Assembly (NCBI GenBank): GCA_944323585.1
Contig: CALUTA010000008.1
Coordinates: 1 to 23,784, forward strand
Direction: 5' to 3'
Origin: Candidatus Gastranaerophilales bacterium
GTDB taxonomy: Bacteria > Cyanobacteriota > Vampirovibrionia > Gastranaerophilales > Gastranaerophilaceae
DNA length: 23,784 nucleotides
In this document: in pieces, positions 14,781 through 23,756 of the stretch
Numbering within the stretch: the stretch's first letter is position 1
Layout of the letters: each line of letters begins with the position of its first letter
Made by a program: the position numbers and the translations under genes
The notes under the pieces: generated by a model
Seen by the model: only the letters and a program-made list of their open reading frames with translations
Database searches by the model: none
What the model was told of the DNA's origin: nothing

Positions 14781-15434
14781 TTATGTAAACTTCACTCCCA
14801 TTTTTTCAAGTGAAACTACTTCATCAAAGTCTTTTCTGCTTTTTATTGTTTTGGTGTGATCTTTTTCATATCCGAGTGTTAAAAGTGAAAGTAAGATTTG
14901 CTTGTCATTCAACCCGAGCATTTCCTTTACGGATATAAGATTATTTGTATCTTTTGTTGTTAATTCATTTGAAAGAGCACCGATTATGCAGCATCCAATT
15001 CCTAATTCTTCTGCTCTCAGTGTCATATAACCTATGGCATAAGGTATTTGTTCTATTGTTCTGACTAGTGTTTCATATTCGCCAAGATTGCTTGGGTTAA
15101 GCATAGGGCTTGCGAGAATGTATTCTCTTGTTGCTGAATTTTTTCCCTGTTTTTCCATAACTTTTGAAAATTTAGGGATGTCCCATGCCGTCATATCAGC
15201 AATACAACAAATTACAGCAGATGCACTGCTTACCTGCTTTTGTCCGCCTGAGGCTTCAGATAAAATATTCTTATGTTCTTGATTTTTTACAACTATAAAC
15301 TGCCAGGGCTGTACGTTCACCCAGCTTGGAGCCATTATGCCGGCTTGCAGAATTGATTTTATATCATCATCGCTAACTGGTTTTTCCGAATAAGTACGTA
15401 CACTTTTTCTGGTTGTTATTGCATTTAAGACCAT
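14781..15434 (-). CDS. Nitroreductase family protein
   Basis: Probable FMN-dependent, NAD(P)H-using oxidoreductase of the cytoplasm; the substrate cannot be told. The 217-residue length fits the family. FMN-phosphate-binding RKSVR lies at 9-13, APSWVNVQPWQF (35-46) is the usual flavin/dimer segment, and GIGCCIIG (145-152) and LSLLTLGYE (182-190) match the C-terminal FMN-binding part. It contains several Cys (CC at 76-77 and 148-149). The ATG has SD GGAGG five bases upstream. It sits 36 bases after the LCP gene and just ahead of lemA in the same direction, suggesting one transcript, although no functional link is obvious. Confidence 0.92.
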   Translation of the reverse strand: MVLNAITTRKSVRTYSEKPVSDDDIKSILQAGIMAPSWVNVQPWQFIVVKNQEHKNILSEASGGQKQVSSASAVICCIADMTAWDIPKFSKVMEKQGKNSATREYILASPMLNPSNLGEYETLVRTIEQIPYAIGYMTLRAEELGIGCCIIGALSNELTTKDTNNLISVKEMLGLNDKQILLSLLTLGYEKDHTKTIKSRKDFDEVVSLEKMGVKFT

Positions 15435-15470
15435 GCCGCCTCCGTTTGTTTTTATATAACCAGTATATAA

Positions 15471-16817
15471 TTATTTTCCGGCAATGACAACTGTAAAGTC
15501 CGTTCCGTTACAATAAACATCATTAGGTTCATATACAAATTGAAAACCGATTATTGACGGTGTCTTTTTCTTAAGCCAGTTGAAGTAATCATTTGTAACC
15601 TGTTTTGAGTGGGCTACAAATTGTGTATGTGTTTTATTTACATGACCTGTGCAGGCAACTTCAATTCCAAGTGTTGTCAGCTGCTCTTTTATTAATTGTG
15701 CTTCTTCTTCGTTTCCTTCAGAGTACATAATACCGGCTTTCATTTGCTGCCCGAGTTCGGCTGGATTAATTTTTTCTCTGTAAATAAGTCTGTCTACAAC
15801 TTCCTGAGTTTTTTCAGGATCAAGAATCCAGTAGCTGATATAGCCTTTTTTGTTCGGGGCGCCCGGAAGCATTGCAATTTCTATTTTGTCCATATCTATA
15901 TGTTTTGCAAGACTTGCATACTGCGAAAGTTCGTAGAATGACATATTAGTTTTTATGTATTTATTTGCAACATTAATAATTTCAGGAAGTTTTGTGATGG
16001 TTTCGGGCTTTTTAAGTTCTTCCATTAAGCCTCTTAAAAACCATTGCTGACGCTGTGTTCTGCCTATATCACCCATTGCGTCATGACGGAATCTCAAATA
16101 CCCTATAACTTCCTTTCCGTCTAAATGATTTTCACCTTTTTTAAGATTGATAAATAGCTTGCCTGAATAATCATTGTAGTGCATATTCTTTTCTACATAA
16201 ATATCAACTCCGCCTAAGGCATCAACAATTTCTTTAACGGCCTGATCGTGTACCATTATGTAGCGGTCAATTTTGACACCCAGAGTGTCCTCGATTGTTT
16301 TTATTGTCATTCCGATACCGCCTATGGCATGAGCCGCATTAATCTTTTGTATTCCGTGATCTCCCGGAAGATATACTTTGCTGTCACGTGGGATTGATAT
16401 TGCATTCAATGATTTTGATCTCGGGTCAATATTCATCAAAATAATAGTGTCTGTTCGAGTCCCTTCAAAAGGGTCTGTTCCTTCACCGTTTGAGTCAACT
16501 CCAAGGAGAAGAATATTTCTTCTCTTTGTTCCGAACGGAAATGAAAAATCCGCTTTATGTTTTGTATCGTTATCTTTTGAAAGATTAACAAAAAGTTTTG
16601 TAATAGGATTATCTTTTCCGAGGTGTTTTTCCAAAAACTCCTGATTATCTGCAAGTACAAAAAAGCTTAAGCCCGCACCAATTATAATAATAGTCAGAAT
16701 CATTATTATACGAAGAAACTTGGAACTGTCTCTGCGTATTAATTTAGCTTGTCTTATCGTATTTTCTCCGTTGTTTGTCTGGCTTCTTCTGGGTCCTTTG
16801 TTTGTATCTGTTCTCAT
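15471..16817 (-). CDS. LytR-CpsA-Psr (LCP) family protein
   Basis: Membrane-anchored enzyme of the family that transfers undecaprenyl-linked glycopolymers to peptidoglycan or other acceptors at the cell surface. The 448 residues comprise a basic cytoplasmic tail, one membrane helix (about 35-55) and an extracytoplasmic LCP domain (about 98-270). The LCP domain has NILLLGVDSN, RTDT (121-124), IPRDS (142-146), INAAHAIGG and RFRHD (242-246), giving the conserved Arg and Asp residues of the pyrophosphate/lipid site. A LytR_C-like domain (about 355-448) with two Cys follows. SD AAGGAT precedes the ATG. In a Gram-negative-type cyanobacterial relative the acceptor polymer is unknown. A possible -10 lies at 16855-16860. 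Confidence 0.92.
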   Translation of the reverse strand: MRTDTNKGPRRSQTNNGENTIRQAKLIRRDSSKFLRIIMILTIIIIGAGLSFFVLADNQEFLEKHLGKDNPITKLFVNLSKDNDTKHKADFSFPFGTKRRNILLLGVDSNGEGTDPFEGTRTDTIILMNIDPRSKSLNAISIPRDSKVYLPGDHGIQKINAAHAIGGIGMTIKTIEDTLGVKIDRYIMVHDQAVKEIVDALGGVDIYVEKNMHYNDYSGKLFINLKKGENHLDGKEVIGYLRFRHDAMGDIGRTQRQQWFLRGLMEELKKPETITKLPEIINVANKYIKTNMSFYELSQYASLAKHIDMDKIEIAMLPGAPNKKGYISYWILDPEKTQEVVDRLIYREKINPAELGQQMKAGIMYSEGNEEEAQLIKEQLTTLGIEVACTGHVNKTHTQFVAHSKQVTNDYFNWLKKKTPSIIGFQFVYEPNDVYCNGTDFTVVIAGK

Positions 16818-16854
16818 AAAATATCCTTGTATTGGGTAACTTTTATTTAATAAT

Positions 16855-16860
16855 ATTATA
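16855..16860 (-). promoter_or_regulatory. Possible -10 element for the LCP gene
   Basis: A perfect TATAAT on the minus strand, 38 bases before the LCP start codon, in the 78-base gap after mgtE. No recognisable -35 at 16-18 bases upstream, so support is limited. Confidence 0.35.
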
Positions 16861-16895
16861 CAATCATTAATCCTGCATACGGTAATTTAATGATT

Positions 16896-18263
16896 TTAAA
16901 AAACTTTTAGAAGGAAGGTCGAAACAAGTGAAAAATATACAACCAATCCGACAACATCAATAGTTGTTGCAATTACGGGGCCTGAGGCGACAGCGGGGTC
17001 AATGTTAAGAGCTTTGAGCGCAAACGGTGTAAACGTTCCTATCATTGTAGCCATTGTCATGTTTATAGTCATTGCAATTCCTACAACAATGCCGAGTTCA
17101 ATGCTGTGCTGCCACCCGAAGGTTGCAAAAGTTACAAGAAGCCCGAAAATTGCACCGATAAACAAGCCTATAAACATTTCTCTTGCGATATGGTACATTG
17201 CAGAACTCATTGTTACCTGTCCGGTTGAAAGTCCTCTGACCATAAGAGTAATACTTTGTGTCCCGATATTTCCGCCAAGACCTGCCAGAAGAGGCATAAA
17301 AATTGCAACTATCGGAATGGCGGCAATTGTATGGTCAAAATGGTGCGCAACATTAACTGCAATAAATTCGCCAAGAAGAGTAATAAACAGCCACGGGGTT
17401 CTTGCTCTGATTGCATTAAAGATGTTTCCCGAAAGGATTTCATCTTCGTCTACGACTTCCGTTGAAATACCTGATGACTGGTAAATTTCTTCGGTTGTTT
17501 CTTCTTCAAATAAATCATGAACGTCATCCCAGGTAATCATTCCTTTGAGTCTGTTATATAAATCAACTACAGGAAGCGCATTGTACTGGTATTTCATAAA
17601 TTCGTCAATAATATAGTCGCTGTAATCGTCAACATGAAGTTTGACAATATCTGAAATCATGATATCTTCCACCCTTTTGTTTACGGGAGATGTCAGCAGT
17701 TTTCTGAGCGAAATAACCCCGAGCAGGTGGTTCTGTTTGTCAACTACATAGATGTAGTAAAGTTCAAGGTTGTCCCGTTCCGCTTTAATCCTTATGTAGT
17801 TTAAGACATCCTGAACGCTCATATCAGAATTGACTGTTAAAACAACAGGGTTCATAATACCGCCTGCGGTGTCCTCGTTGTATGTCAAAAGTTCACGGAC
17901 TTCTTCGGAGAATTTGTGCGGAAGTTTGTCAAGATAAGTTTCTGTTTCATCTTCTTCCATATCTCCAAGAACGTCAGCGGCAGCGTCATGCGGCAGTCTT
18001 GTCAAAATTTTAGATGCCGTTTCCTGGTCGATATCGCCAAGCAGTTCTACCTGAAGCTGCGGGGAAATATATTCCATCAATTCGGCTGCTTTGTCTATAT
18101 CAAGAAGTTTAAAGCATTTCAAACGTTCTTCAGGTTTAAGTTCCTGAAAAATATCAGCCAAATCCGCACTGTGAAAACTGTCCAATTCTTCTCTTAATTG
18201 ATCCTGGTTTTCATCTTCCATGATTTCTCTTAGGCGTTCAATTACGTTTGAAACATTCATCAT
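16896..18263 (-). CDS. mgtE: Magnesium transporter MgtE
   Basis: Inner-membrane Mg2+ channel gated by cytoplasmic Mg2+. All expected parts are present in 455 residues: MgtE N domain (about 25-130), two CBS domains (about 138-195 and 203-255), plug helix, and five membrane helices (about 288-455). The pore signature PLLAGLGGNIGTQ lies at 324-336. The last helices carry NMTMATMIGTFTPF and D436 in ATTIDVVG, matching the selectivity Asp of the Thermus protein by position in the motif. The start is ATG 18263 (or the adjacent ATG 18260). No SD is present, and a TATAAT ends only six bases before the ATG, so the transcript may be leaderless. No Mg-sensing leader (M-box) is possible in that space. The gene is divergent from argS. 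Confidence 0.96.
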   Translation of the reverse strand: MMNVSNVIERLREIMEDENQDQLREELDSFHSADLADIFQELKPEERLKCFKLLDIDKAAELMEYISPQLQVELLGDIDQETASKILTRLPHDAAADVLGDMEEDETETYLDKLPHKFSEEVRELLTYNEDTAGGIMNPVVLTVNSDMSVQDVLNYIRIKAERDNLELYYIYVVDKQNHLLGVISLRKLLTSPVNKRVEDIMISDIVKLHVDDYSDYIIDEFMKYQYNALPVVDLYNRLKGMITWDDVHDLFEEETTEEIYQSSGISTEVVDEDEILSGNIFNAIRARTPWLFITLLGEFIAVNVAHHFDHTIAAIPIVAIFMPLLAGLGGNIGTQSITLMVRGLSTGQVTMSSAMYHIAREMFIGLFIGAIFGLLVTFATFGWQHSIELGIVVGIAMTINMTMATMIGTFTPFALKALNIDPAVASGPVIATTIDVVGLVVYFSLVSTFLLKVF

Positions 18264-18269
18264 AATTTT

Positions 18270-18275
18270 ATTATA
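18270..18275 (-). promoter_or_regulatory. -10 element placing mgtE transcription start at its ATG
   Basis: A perfect TATAAT on the minus strand with six bases between it and the mgtE ATG. The usual start distance puts +1 on the A of the ATG. No strong -35 is visible. Confidence 0.45.
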
Positions 18276-18306
18276 ATACGAATATAAAAATGTAAAATTT
18301 TTAATA

Positions 18307-18334
18307 TTGGTTAACGGTTTGTTTATTGTATAAT
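18307..18334 (+). promoter_or_regulatory. Putative sigma70 promoter for argS
   Basis: TTGGTT (18307-18312), a 16-base spacer and a perfect TATAAT (18329-18334). The start of transcription near 18341 gives a short leader of about 26 bases that contains the SD. Confidence 0.55.
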
Positions 18335-18366
18335 TTTTACATAACAGATTTTACGGAGTGAAAAAG

Positions 18367-20106
18367 ATGATTAAAGATTATTTTATAAATCAAATAGAAG
18401 CGGCTGCAGAGAAAGCTGTGAAAAACAATAAACTCGGACAGATGAGCGAATTTGCAAAAGGTACGCTTGTGGTTGAAAAACCTAAAAATCCTGATTTTGG
18501 AGATTTTGCTGTGAATGTGTCATCTCTTGCACGTTCTGCAAAAATTGCGCCTCCTATGATTGCAAACGCTATTGTTGCTGAAATTGAGGATTCTGATAAT
18601 GAATATTCAGTTATCGGCGGGTTTATAAACTTCAGAGCAGGCAAAAATCTATTGTTGGATGCAATTGATGAAATTTTTAAGAAAAAAGAAAACTTCGGAC
18701 GTCCGGAGAATATAAATAAAGAAAAAATTATTCTTGAATATGTTTCAGCAAACCCTACAGGGCCTTTCCACATAGGACACGGCAGATGGGCCGCAATGGG
18801 TTCTGCTCTTGCAAACCTTCTTAAATTCTACGGGCATGAAGTTTATCAGGAATTTTATATTAACGACGCAGGTTCGCAAATTCAGAAACTCGGAAACTCT
18901 CTGGCTATTCGTATCCGCCAGCAATTAGGCGAAGATGTTGATTTTCCGTCTGATGAAATTGAGCGCAAAAATTACTACCCCGGAGATTACCTGATTCCTG
19001 TTGCTAAAAAATATATTAATGAAAACAGTGAAATTATTGAAAAAGTTCACAAAGACATTTCCAAAATTGATGTAAAAGATTTGTCCGATTTTGCAAAAAA
19101 TGAAATGGAAAATCTTCAAAAGGCTTTGCTTGAACACTTCAGAGTCCATTTTGATAATTTCTATTCAGAGCTAACACTTCATCAGTCAGGAAAAGTTGAC
19201 GAGTGTGTAAACAAATTAAAAGCAAGCGGTAAAATTTATACTAAAGACGGCGCTGACTGGTTCAAATCCTCTGATTACGGAGATGATCAGGACAGAGTTA
19301 TTAAAAAAGCCGACGGGGCTAATACTTATCTTACTGCTGATATAGCTTATCATATAGACAAACTTGAAAGAGGATTTGACAGAATGATTAACATCTGGGG
19401 TGCAGACCATCACGGTTATGTAGCCCGTGTTAAGGCTTCTATTGAGGCTCTCGGGTATGATCCTGAAAAACTCGAGATTCTGCTCGGACAGCTTGTAAAC
19501 CTTGTCATTAACGGAAATGAAGTCAGAATGGGCAAACGTAAAAATATGGTGACACTTGACGATTTGATTGAAGAGGTCGGTGTTGATGCCACAAGATTCT
19601 GGATGTGTATGAGATCTATTGACAATACGCTTGATTTTGATATTGAGCTTGCAAAAACAAACAGCGACGAAAATCCGGTATTTTATGTTCAGTATGCTCA
19701 TGCAAGAGCCTGCTCAATTTTGCGTAATGCTGTAGAAGACAAAATTGATACCGAATCAGGAAAAACAATTCCTGCACCAATGTCAAAAGAAGAATTGTCC
19801 TCTCTTGTTAATTCTTATGCAAAAGAAACTCTTCTTCCGACAATTGACACTGCCCGTAAGTTGATTCTTAAACTAGAAGAATTCAAATCTTTGATAAAAC
19901 AATCCGCTGAAACCCGTCAGGTTTATACAATTTGCAGGTATGTTCAGGAACTGGCTGCTGAATTTCATTCTTTCTACAATGCAAACAGAGTTATTTCAGA
20001 TGACAAAGAGCTTATGAAATCCCGCTTGGCGCTTGTGCTTTCTGTTAAGCAGGTTCTTGCTAATGCTCTTAATCTTCTGGCTGTTTCGGCGCCAGAGAGA
20101 ATGTAA
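18367..20106 (+). CDS. argS: Arginine--tRNA ligase
   Basis: Class I aminoacyl-tRNA synthetase charging tRNA-Arg in the cytoplasm, 579 residues. Parts in order: N-terminal additional domain (1-90) with NPDFGDFAVN, the HIGH motif (135-138) in SANPTGPFHIGHGR, GADHHGYV (345-352), the KMSKS-equivalent RMGKRKN (387-393) followed by VTLDDLIEEVG, and a DALR anticodon-binding domain ending in the typical VSAPERM. The degenerate KMSKS loop is normal for bacterial ArgRS. I chose ATG 18367 because GGAG (18355-18358) sits eight bases upstream; an in-frame GTG at 18358 overlaps that SD. Monocistronic, between its own promoter and a strong hairpin terminator. Confidence 0.97.
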   Translation: MIKDYFINQIEAAAEKAVKNNKLGQMSEFAKGTLVVEKPKNPDFGDFAVNVSSLARSAKIAPPMIANAIVAEIEDSDNEYSVIGGFINFRAGKNLLLDAIDEIFKKKENFGRPENINKEKIILEYVSANPTGPFHIGHGRWAAMGSALANLLKFYGHEVYQEFYINDAGSQIQKLGNSLAIRIRQQLGEDVDFPSDEIERKNYYPGDYLIPVAKKYINENSEIIEKVHKDISKIDVKDLSDFAKNEMENLQKALLEHFRVHFDNFYSELTLHQSGKVDECVNKLKASGKIYTKDGADWFKSSDYGDDQDRVIKKADGANTYLTADIAYHIDKLERGFDRMINIWGADHHGYVARVKASIEALGYDPEKLEILLGQLVNLVINGNEVRMGKRKNMVTLDDLIEEVGVDATRFWMCMRSIDNTLDFDIELAKTNSDENPVFYVQYAHARACSILRNAVEDKIDTESGKTIPAPMSKEELSSLVNSYAKETLLPTIDTARKLILKLEEFKSLIKQSAETRQVYTICRYVQELAAEFHSFYNANRVISDDKELMKSRLALVLSVKQVLANALNLLAVSAPERM

Positions 20107-20131
20107 GGCAGAGTTTAAAATTTAATATCAA

Positions 20132-20166
20132 AAAAGAGTCTTCATTATTTCAATGAAGACTCTTTT
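20132..20166. terminator. Bidirectional terminator after argS
   Basis: A perfect 15-bp stem (AAAAGAGTCTTCATT with AATGAAGACTCTTTT) and a 5-base loop, A- and T-flanked on both sides. It lies between converging argS and the 133-residue gene and can end both. Confidence 0.9.
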
Positions 20167-20187
20167 AATATGCGTTTTATGTGTTAT

Positions 20188-20589
20188 TTATGCAAAGAAA
20201 TTGTGAGTTTTGGAGCGCATAGTGTTTTTTACATTCTCATAAATTTCTTCCGGCTGACGGTTGTGCTGTTCTACCGTGCTTTTGAAAGCTTTAATTTCTC
20301 CGAATCTGTTTTTTAAAACTTTAACTATCTCGTCAGGCAGTTTGTAAATTTCAAATCGGCTTCCGTCATTGAATCTTTTGCTTGAAAATTCTGTAATTGC
20401 ACCGGAACCGTTCGTGATTGTAAAAGTTTCAATGTTCGGATTGAAAAGGCTTCCGCTGTTGTTATAATATTTTGTGTTTACCAGCTTTAGATCCGGAACT
20501 CTTGGTGATACAAATGTAACACTTTTCTGGGCAAGTGTTTCTGCTGTTTTTTGGGCAATATTTAAACTTTTTGTGATTGCTAATGTCAT
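20188..20589 (-). CDS. Small soluble protein of unknown function
   Basis: I do not recognise this 133-residue product. It has no signal peptide, membrane segment or cysteine. The N-terminal 22 residues (MTLAITKSLNIAQKTAETLA) look like an amphipathic helix. The middle (about 38-85) is Asn/Ser/Phe-rich and beta-prone, with NGSGAITEFSSKRFNDGSRFEIYKLP reading as short strands and turns (given in part here: FNDGSRFEIYKLPDE, 73-87). The C-terminal third is helical and charged. A convincing SD (AAGGAGA, eight bases before the ATG), a terminator just downstream and normal codon use make it a real gene. It lies 71 bases after dus in the same direction, so it may be co-transcribed or have its own promoter. 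Confidence 0.7.
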   Translation of the reverse strand: MTLAITKSLNIAQKTAETLAQKSVTFVSPRVPDLKLVNTKYYNNSGSLFNPNIETFTITNGSGAITEFSSKRFNDGSRFEIYKLPDEIVKVLKNRFGEIKAFKSTVEQHNRQPEEIYENVKNTMRSKTHNFFA

Positions 20590-20660
20590 TTGTGGGGTCT
20601 CCTTCTTTTGCTATTCTCTTTTCTTAATACGTGTGAATGTTTAAAGTTGCGCTGTTTTCG

Positions 20661-21635
20661 TTAAATATTAACAAATCTTAACTCTTCAATTGTCTTTACG
20701 ATATTTTCATAATTGTCTTCCAGAACAAGTTTTGTGCGCAGGTTTTTGGCGTTTTTGAAGCCTGCCAGATAGTAGGGGTAAAATTTCCGCATAAATTTAA
20801 TCCCGACATTTTCGCCTCTTAAGCTGATTTCATCATCAAGATGTTTTTTGAGCATCATGGCTTTTTCTTCCATTGAAGGAGGAGATAGCCTTTCCCCTGT
20901 TTTCAGGTAGTGTGAAATTCTGCCTAAAAGTGTCGGGTCGCCGAGTGCGCCTCTTCCGACAGCCGCTCCGTCTGCGCCTGATAGTTCAAGACACTTAAGT
21001 GCTGTGTCAATGCTTGTGATATCGCCGTTTGCAAATACAGGAATATCAACCGCAGTTTTTAAGTCTTTTATTTTTGTCCAATCTGCTGTGCCTGAATACA
21101 TTTGCGAGCGTGTTCTTCCGTGAATTGTTATAAAATCCGCCCCCGCTTCCTGCATTTTTATACCGAATTCGACAAAGTTCATCTCATCAAAGGTGTATCC
21201 AAGGCGAAATTTTACACTAACAGGCTTTGTAGTGCCTTCTTTTACCGCTTTAACCAGTTCTGATGCAAGCTCCGGATTACGCATAAGTGCACATCCGTCC
21301 TGCCCTTTTACAACTTTATTAACAGGACAGCCCATGTTTATGTCAATCATATCCGCAAGAGGAGTTAAAAATTCGGCGGCTTTTCTCATCATATCGGGTT
21401 TGTGTCCGCTTATCTGGTAAGATATCGGGCTGTGGGTTTCGTCCCTTTTAAAAATCTCTGTTCCTGAGCGTCCGTTTAATGTTTGCGCCAGATACTCCGA
21501 ACTTATCATCTCAGTTGTCAAAAGTACCTCCGGCGAATAACGTCTGACAAGGCTTCTGAGTACATAGTCCGTAATCCCTGCCATTGGGGCAAGGGATACA
21601 AGGCTTGCTATTAATTTTTTTACTCTATTTGACAT
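20661..21635 (-). CDS. dus: tRNA-dihydrouridine synthase (DusB-like)
   Basis: FMN- and NADPH-dependent enzyme that reduces uridine to dihydrouridine in tRNA D loops, in the cytoplasm. The 324-residue TIM-barrel protein shows LAPMAGITD (15-23), the catalytic Cys C103 in INMGCPVNKVVKGQDGCALM, K142 in VKFRLG, H172 in IHGRTRSQMYSGTADW, NGDI (203-206) and the FMN-phosphate segment GRGALGDP (227-234). The DusB subgroup is suggested by IHGRTRSQMY and the GRGALG motif. Its start overlaps the end of the TPR gene by 11 bases and lacks a good SD, so translation is probably coupled to that gene. The functional link between an exported TPR protein and a tRNA-modifying enzyme is unclear. Confidence 0.95.
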   Translation of the reverse strand: MSNRVKKLIASLVSLAPMAGITDYVLRSLVRRYSPEVLLTTEMISSEYLAQTLNGRSGTEIFKRDETHSPISYQISGHKPDMMRKAAEFLTPLADMIDINMGCPVNKVVKGQDGCALMRNPELASELVKAVKEGTTKPVSVKFRLGYTFDEMNFVEFGIKMQEAGADFITIHGRTRSQMYSGTADWTKIKDLKTAVDIPVFANGDITSIDTALKCLELSGADGAAVGRGALGDPTLLGRISHYLKTGERLSPPSMEEKAMMLKKHLDDEISLRGENVGIKFMRKFYPYYLAGFKNAKNLRTKLVLEDNYENIVKTIEELRFVNI

Positions 21636-23745
21636 AGGGTTTTAATTCTTCCAGACGGGTTGCTGCATATTGTTTGTATTCATCGTCAGGAGCGTTTGAG
21701 GCTGAGTATTTCTGATAATACTCTGAGGCTTCCTTGTATTTTTCCATTGAATCCAAATCTACAGCAATTAAGTAGTTCAAAATGTTAAGCTCATCACTGT
21801 TGTTGTATTTTAGTGCTGCTTTAAAGCTGTTTACGGCATCAGTCTTGTTTCCTTTTGTGTCATAAATCATACCTCTGTAATAATATGCGTAAGCATTCAT
21901 TGGGTCTTTTATGATAAGCTTGTTTAGCAGATTAAGGCTTTCGTCATAATTTCCTGCATCATACAGTGAAATAGCCTCATTCAGACTGTTAGTACTGATT
22001 TGTGATTCAATAGAGGCAAGATATTCTGAGGCCTTCTGGTTGTTTTTATTCAGAGCAACTGCTTTTTTCAGATATTCCTGAGCTGATTCAAGATCTTCGC
22101 CTTCTGCGTACATAACTCCGATATAGTAGGCAATATCAGAATCAGCCGGTTTTAATTCAAGTGCTTTTTTGTAGTATTCAATAGCTTTATCTCTGTTATC
22201 CATGTTCTGGTATGCTGATGCTATACCTAACATTGAATCTGATGTCGGCGGATTAACTTTTGCGTATTCATTGATTGCGTTCTGGTAATCCTTATTGTTG
22301 AAGAATTCGGCAGCCCTGTCAAATTTGGAGGCTGTATCCTGTGCGCTGATGTTTTTTATTGCATCCGTGATTTGTGAATTTTGTGGGAATTTGTTTTTAG
22401 CATTCTCAAGAGTAGCCAGTGCTTCAGGATAATTCTTTAACTGGCTCTGCGCAACCGCAAGGTTTACGAAAACCTCAGGATTGTCACTTTGTTTGGTAAT
22501 TACCGAATATACTTTAATTGCATCTTCAAGGTTGTTTTGTTTGTGTAAATCAAGCGCAAAGTTGTAAAGCATATCATTTACCTGTTCGTTAGGCGCGTTC
22601 TTTTTAACATATTCAACATACTGCATAGGTGTCATTGTTTTTCTGGCACTGCTGAATATCTCGTTCTGTGCAATCAGGTTGTCAGGATCAAGACTTAAGA
22701 CTTTTTTGAAATAAGTTTGGGCTTCCTTGTTTTCACCTTGAGCAGCAAGAGATTGTGCTTTGTATAAATTTGCAAGCACGTTGTCAGGATACAGAATAAG
22801 AACACTGTCATAGGCGACTACGGCTGTTCTGTAATCCCCTTTTTGCTGATAAAGTGTTCCAACATTTATTCTTGTATTAATGTTTGACGGATCAAGAGAT
22901 TCAGCTTTCTGGTAATGAGCAAGTGCTTCGTCAAATTTTCCCTGTTTTTGAAGAATTGCGCCGAGGTTTGCTATTGTGTCCGCATCGTTCGGGTTTGCGT
23001 CAAGTTTTTTCTTATAAATGCGCTCAAGTGCATAAAGAACTTCTTTGTTGTCCGTAGAGCCTTGAGAAAGAATATAGTTGTATTCATCAACGGCAAGATT
23101 TTCGCTTCCGAGATTATCCAGCACTCTTGCATAAGAAAGCCGTAAATCCGCATCATTCGGGGATACGGCAACTGCTTTTCGGTAGTATTCCGCACTTTTT
23201 GGGTCATTTCCTAAAAGTTTCATAATGTCGCCTATCTGTTCAAGACTCTCTTTTACATAACTTTTGTCAGCAAGCGACTGGCTGAACTCATAAGCGGCGG
23301 CCGCAAAATTCCCTTCAGCTCTAAGCTGTTTTGCTTTTTCAAAACGGGAGGCAGGCGATTTGTCAAATTTTATTAAATCAAAACATATATTAAGGCTGTT
23401 GTTAACCTGTTCAATGGCATGGGCAGAATTCCTTACACTGGATTCTTCGTTCGGATATATTGTAAGATAAAACATTGCGCTTCTGTAATCGTCAGCGGCT
23501 TTTGCATAAGCCTTCTCATTATTTGCATAATACGTTCCTCTTGCAAGATATGAATTTACAAGCCCGATTCTGGCTGAATTGTCAAGATAGTTTATTTTTA
23601 GTGCATTTTTAAATTCAGTAATAGCGCTTGAGTACTGGTAATTAGCAAGGTATTCCTGCGCAAGGTCGTAATGCTCTTTGAAATCAGCCCAAACAGGCTG
23701 AGAAAGCGCCAAAATCCCCAATAAAGTTACTAAGGTTCTTTTCAT
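21625..23745 (-). CDS. Exported TPR-repeat protein
   Basis: A large (706-residue) tetratricopeptide-repeat protein with a signal peptide (MKRTLVTLLGILALSQPVWA, cleavage expected before D21) and no further membrane helix. It is therefore probably periplasmic or outer-surface, acting as a protein-protein scaffold. About 14 TPR-like units run almost end to end: the clearest are at 25-58, 168-199, 256-289, 290-323, 324-357, 504-537, 538-571, 588-619 and 620-653. Typical cores are GKFDEALAHYQKAESLDP and NRDKAIEYYKKALELKP. No enzymatic domain is visible. SD GAGGG lies nine bases before the ATG and partly inside a 16-base palindrome. Similar TPR proteins accompany secretion or pilus systems, but the partner is not identifiable here. 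The gene overlaps dus downstream. Confidence 0.9.
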   Translation of the reverse strand: MKRTLVTLLGILALSQPVWADFKEHYDLAQEYLANYQYSSAITEFKNALKINYLDNSARIGLVNSYLARGTYYANNEKAYAKAADDYRSAMFYLTIYPNEESSVRNSAHAIEQVNNSLNICFDLIKFDKSPASRFEKAKQLRAEGNFAAAAYEFSQSLADKSYVKESLEQIGDIMKLLGNDPKSAEYYRKAVAVSPNDADLRLSYARVLDNLGSENLAVDEYNYILSQGSTDNKEVLYALERIYKKKLDANPNDADTIANLGAILQKQGKFDEALAHYQKAESLDPSNINTRINVGTLYQQKGDYRTAVVAYDSVLILYPDNVLANLYKAQSLAAQGENKEAQTYFKKVLSLDPDNLIAQNEIFSSARKTMTPMQYVEYVKKNAPNEQVNDMLYNFALDLHKQNNLEDAIKVYSVITKQSDNPEVFVNLAVAQSQLKNYPEALATLENAKNKFPQNSQITDAIKNISAQDTASKFDRAAEFFNNKDYQNAINEYAKVNPPTSDSMLGIASAYQNMDNRDKAIEYYKKALELKPADSDIAYYIGVMYAEGEDLESAQEYLKKAVALNKNNQKASEYLASIESQISTNSLNEAISLYDAGNYDESLNLLNKLIIKDPMNAYAYYYRGMIYDTKGNKTDAVNSFKAALKYNNSDELNILNYLIAVDLDSMEKYKEASEYYQKYSASNAPDDEYKQYAATRLEELKPYVK

Positions 23746-23756
23746 TGCTTACATCC

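Noticed and set aside
16863..16894. Inverted repeat ATCATTA/TAATGAT after mgtE as a terminator
   Set aside because: The stem has almost no G/C, the loop is 18 bases, and the left arm runs up to the mgtE stop. Too weak to call.
18264..18357. M-box or other Mg-sensing leader for mgtE
   Set aside because: The best promoter leaves no leader at all, and no extended structured region is visible.
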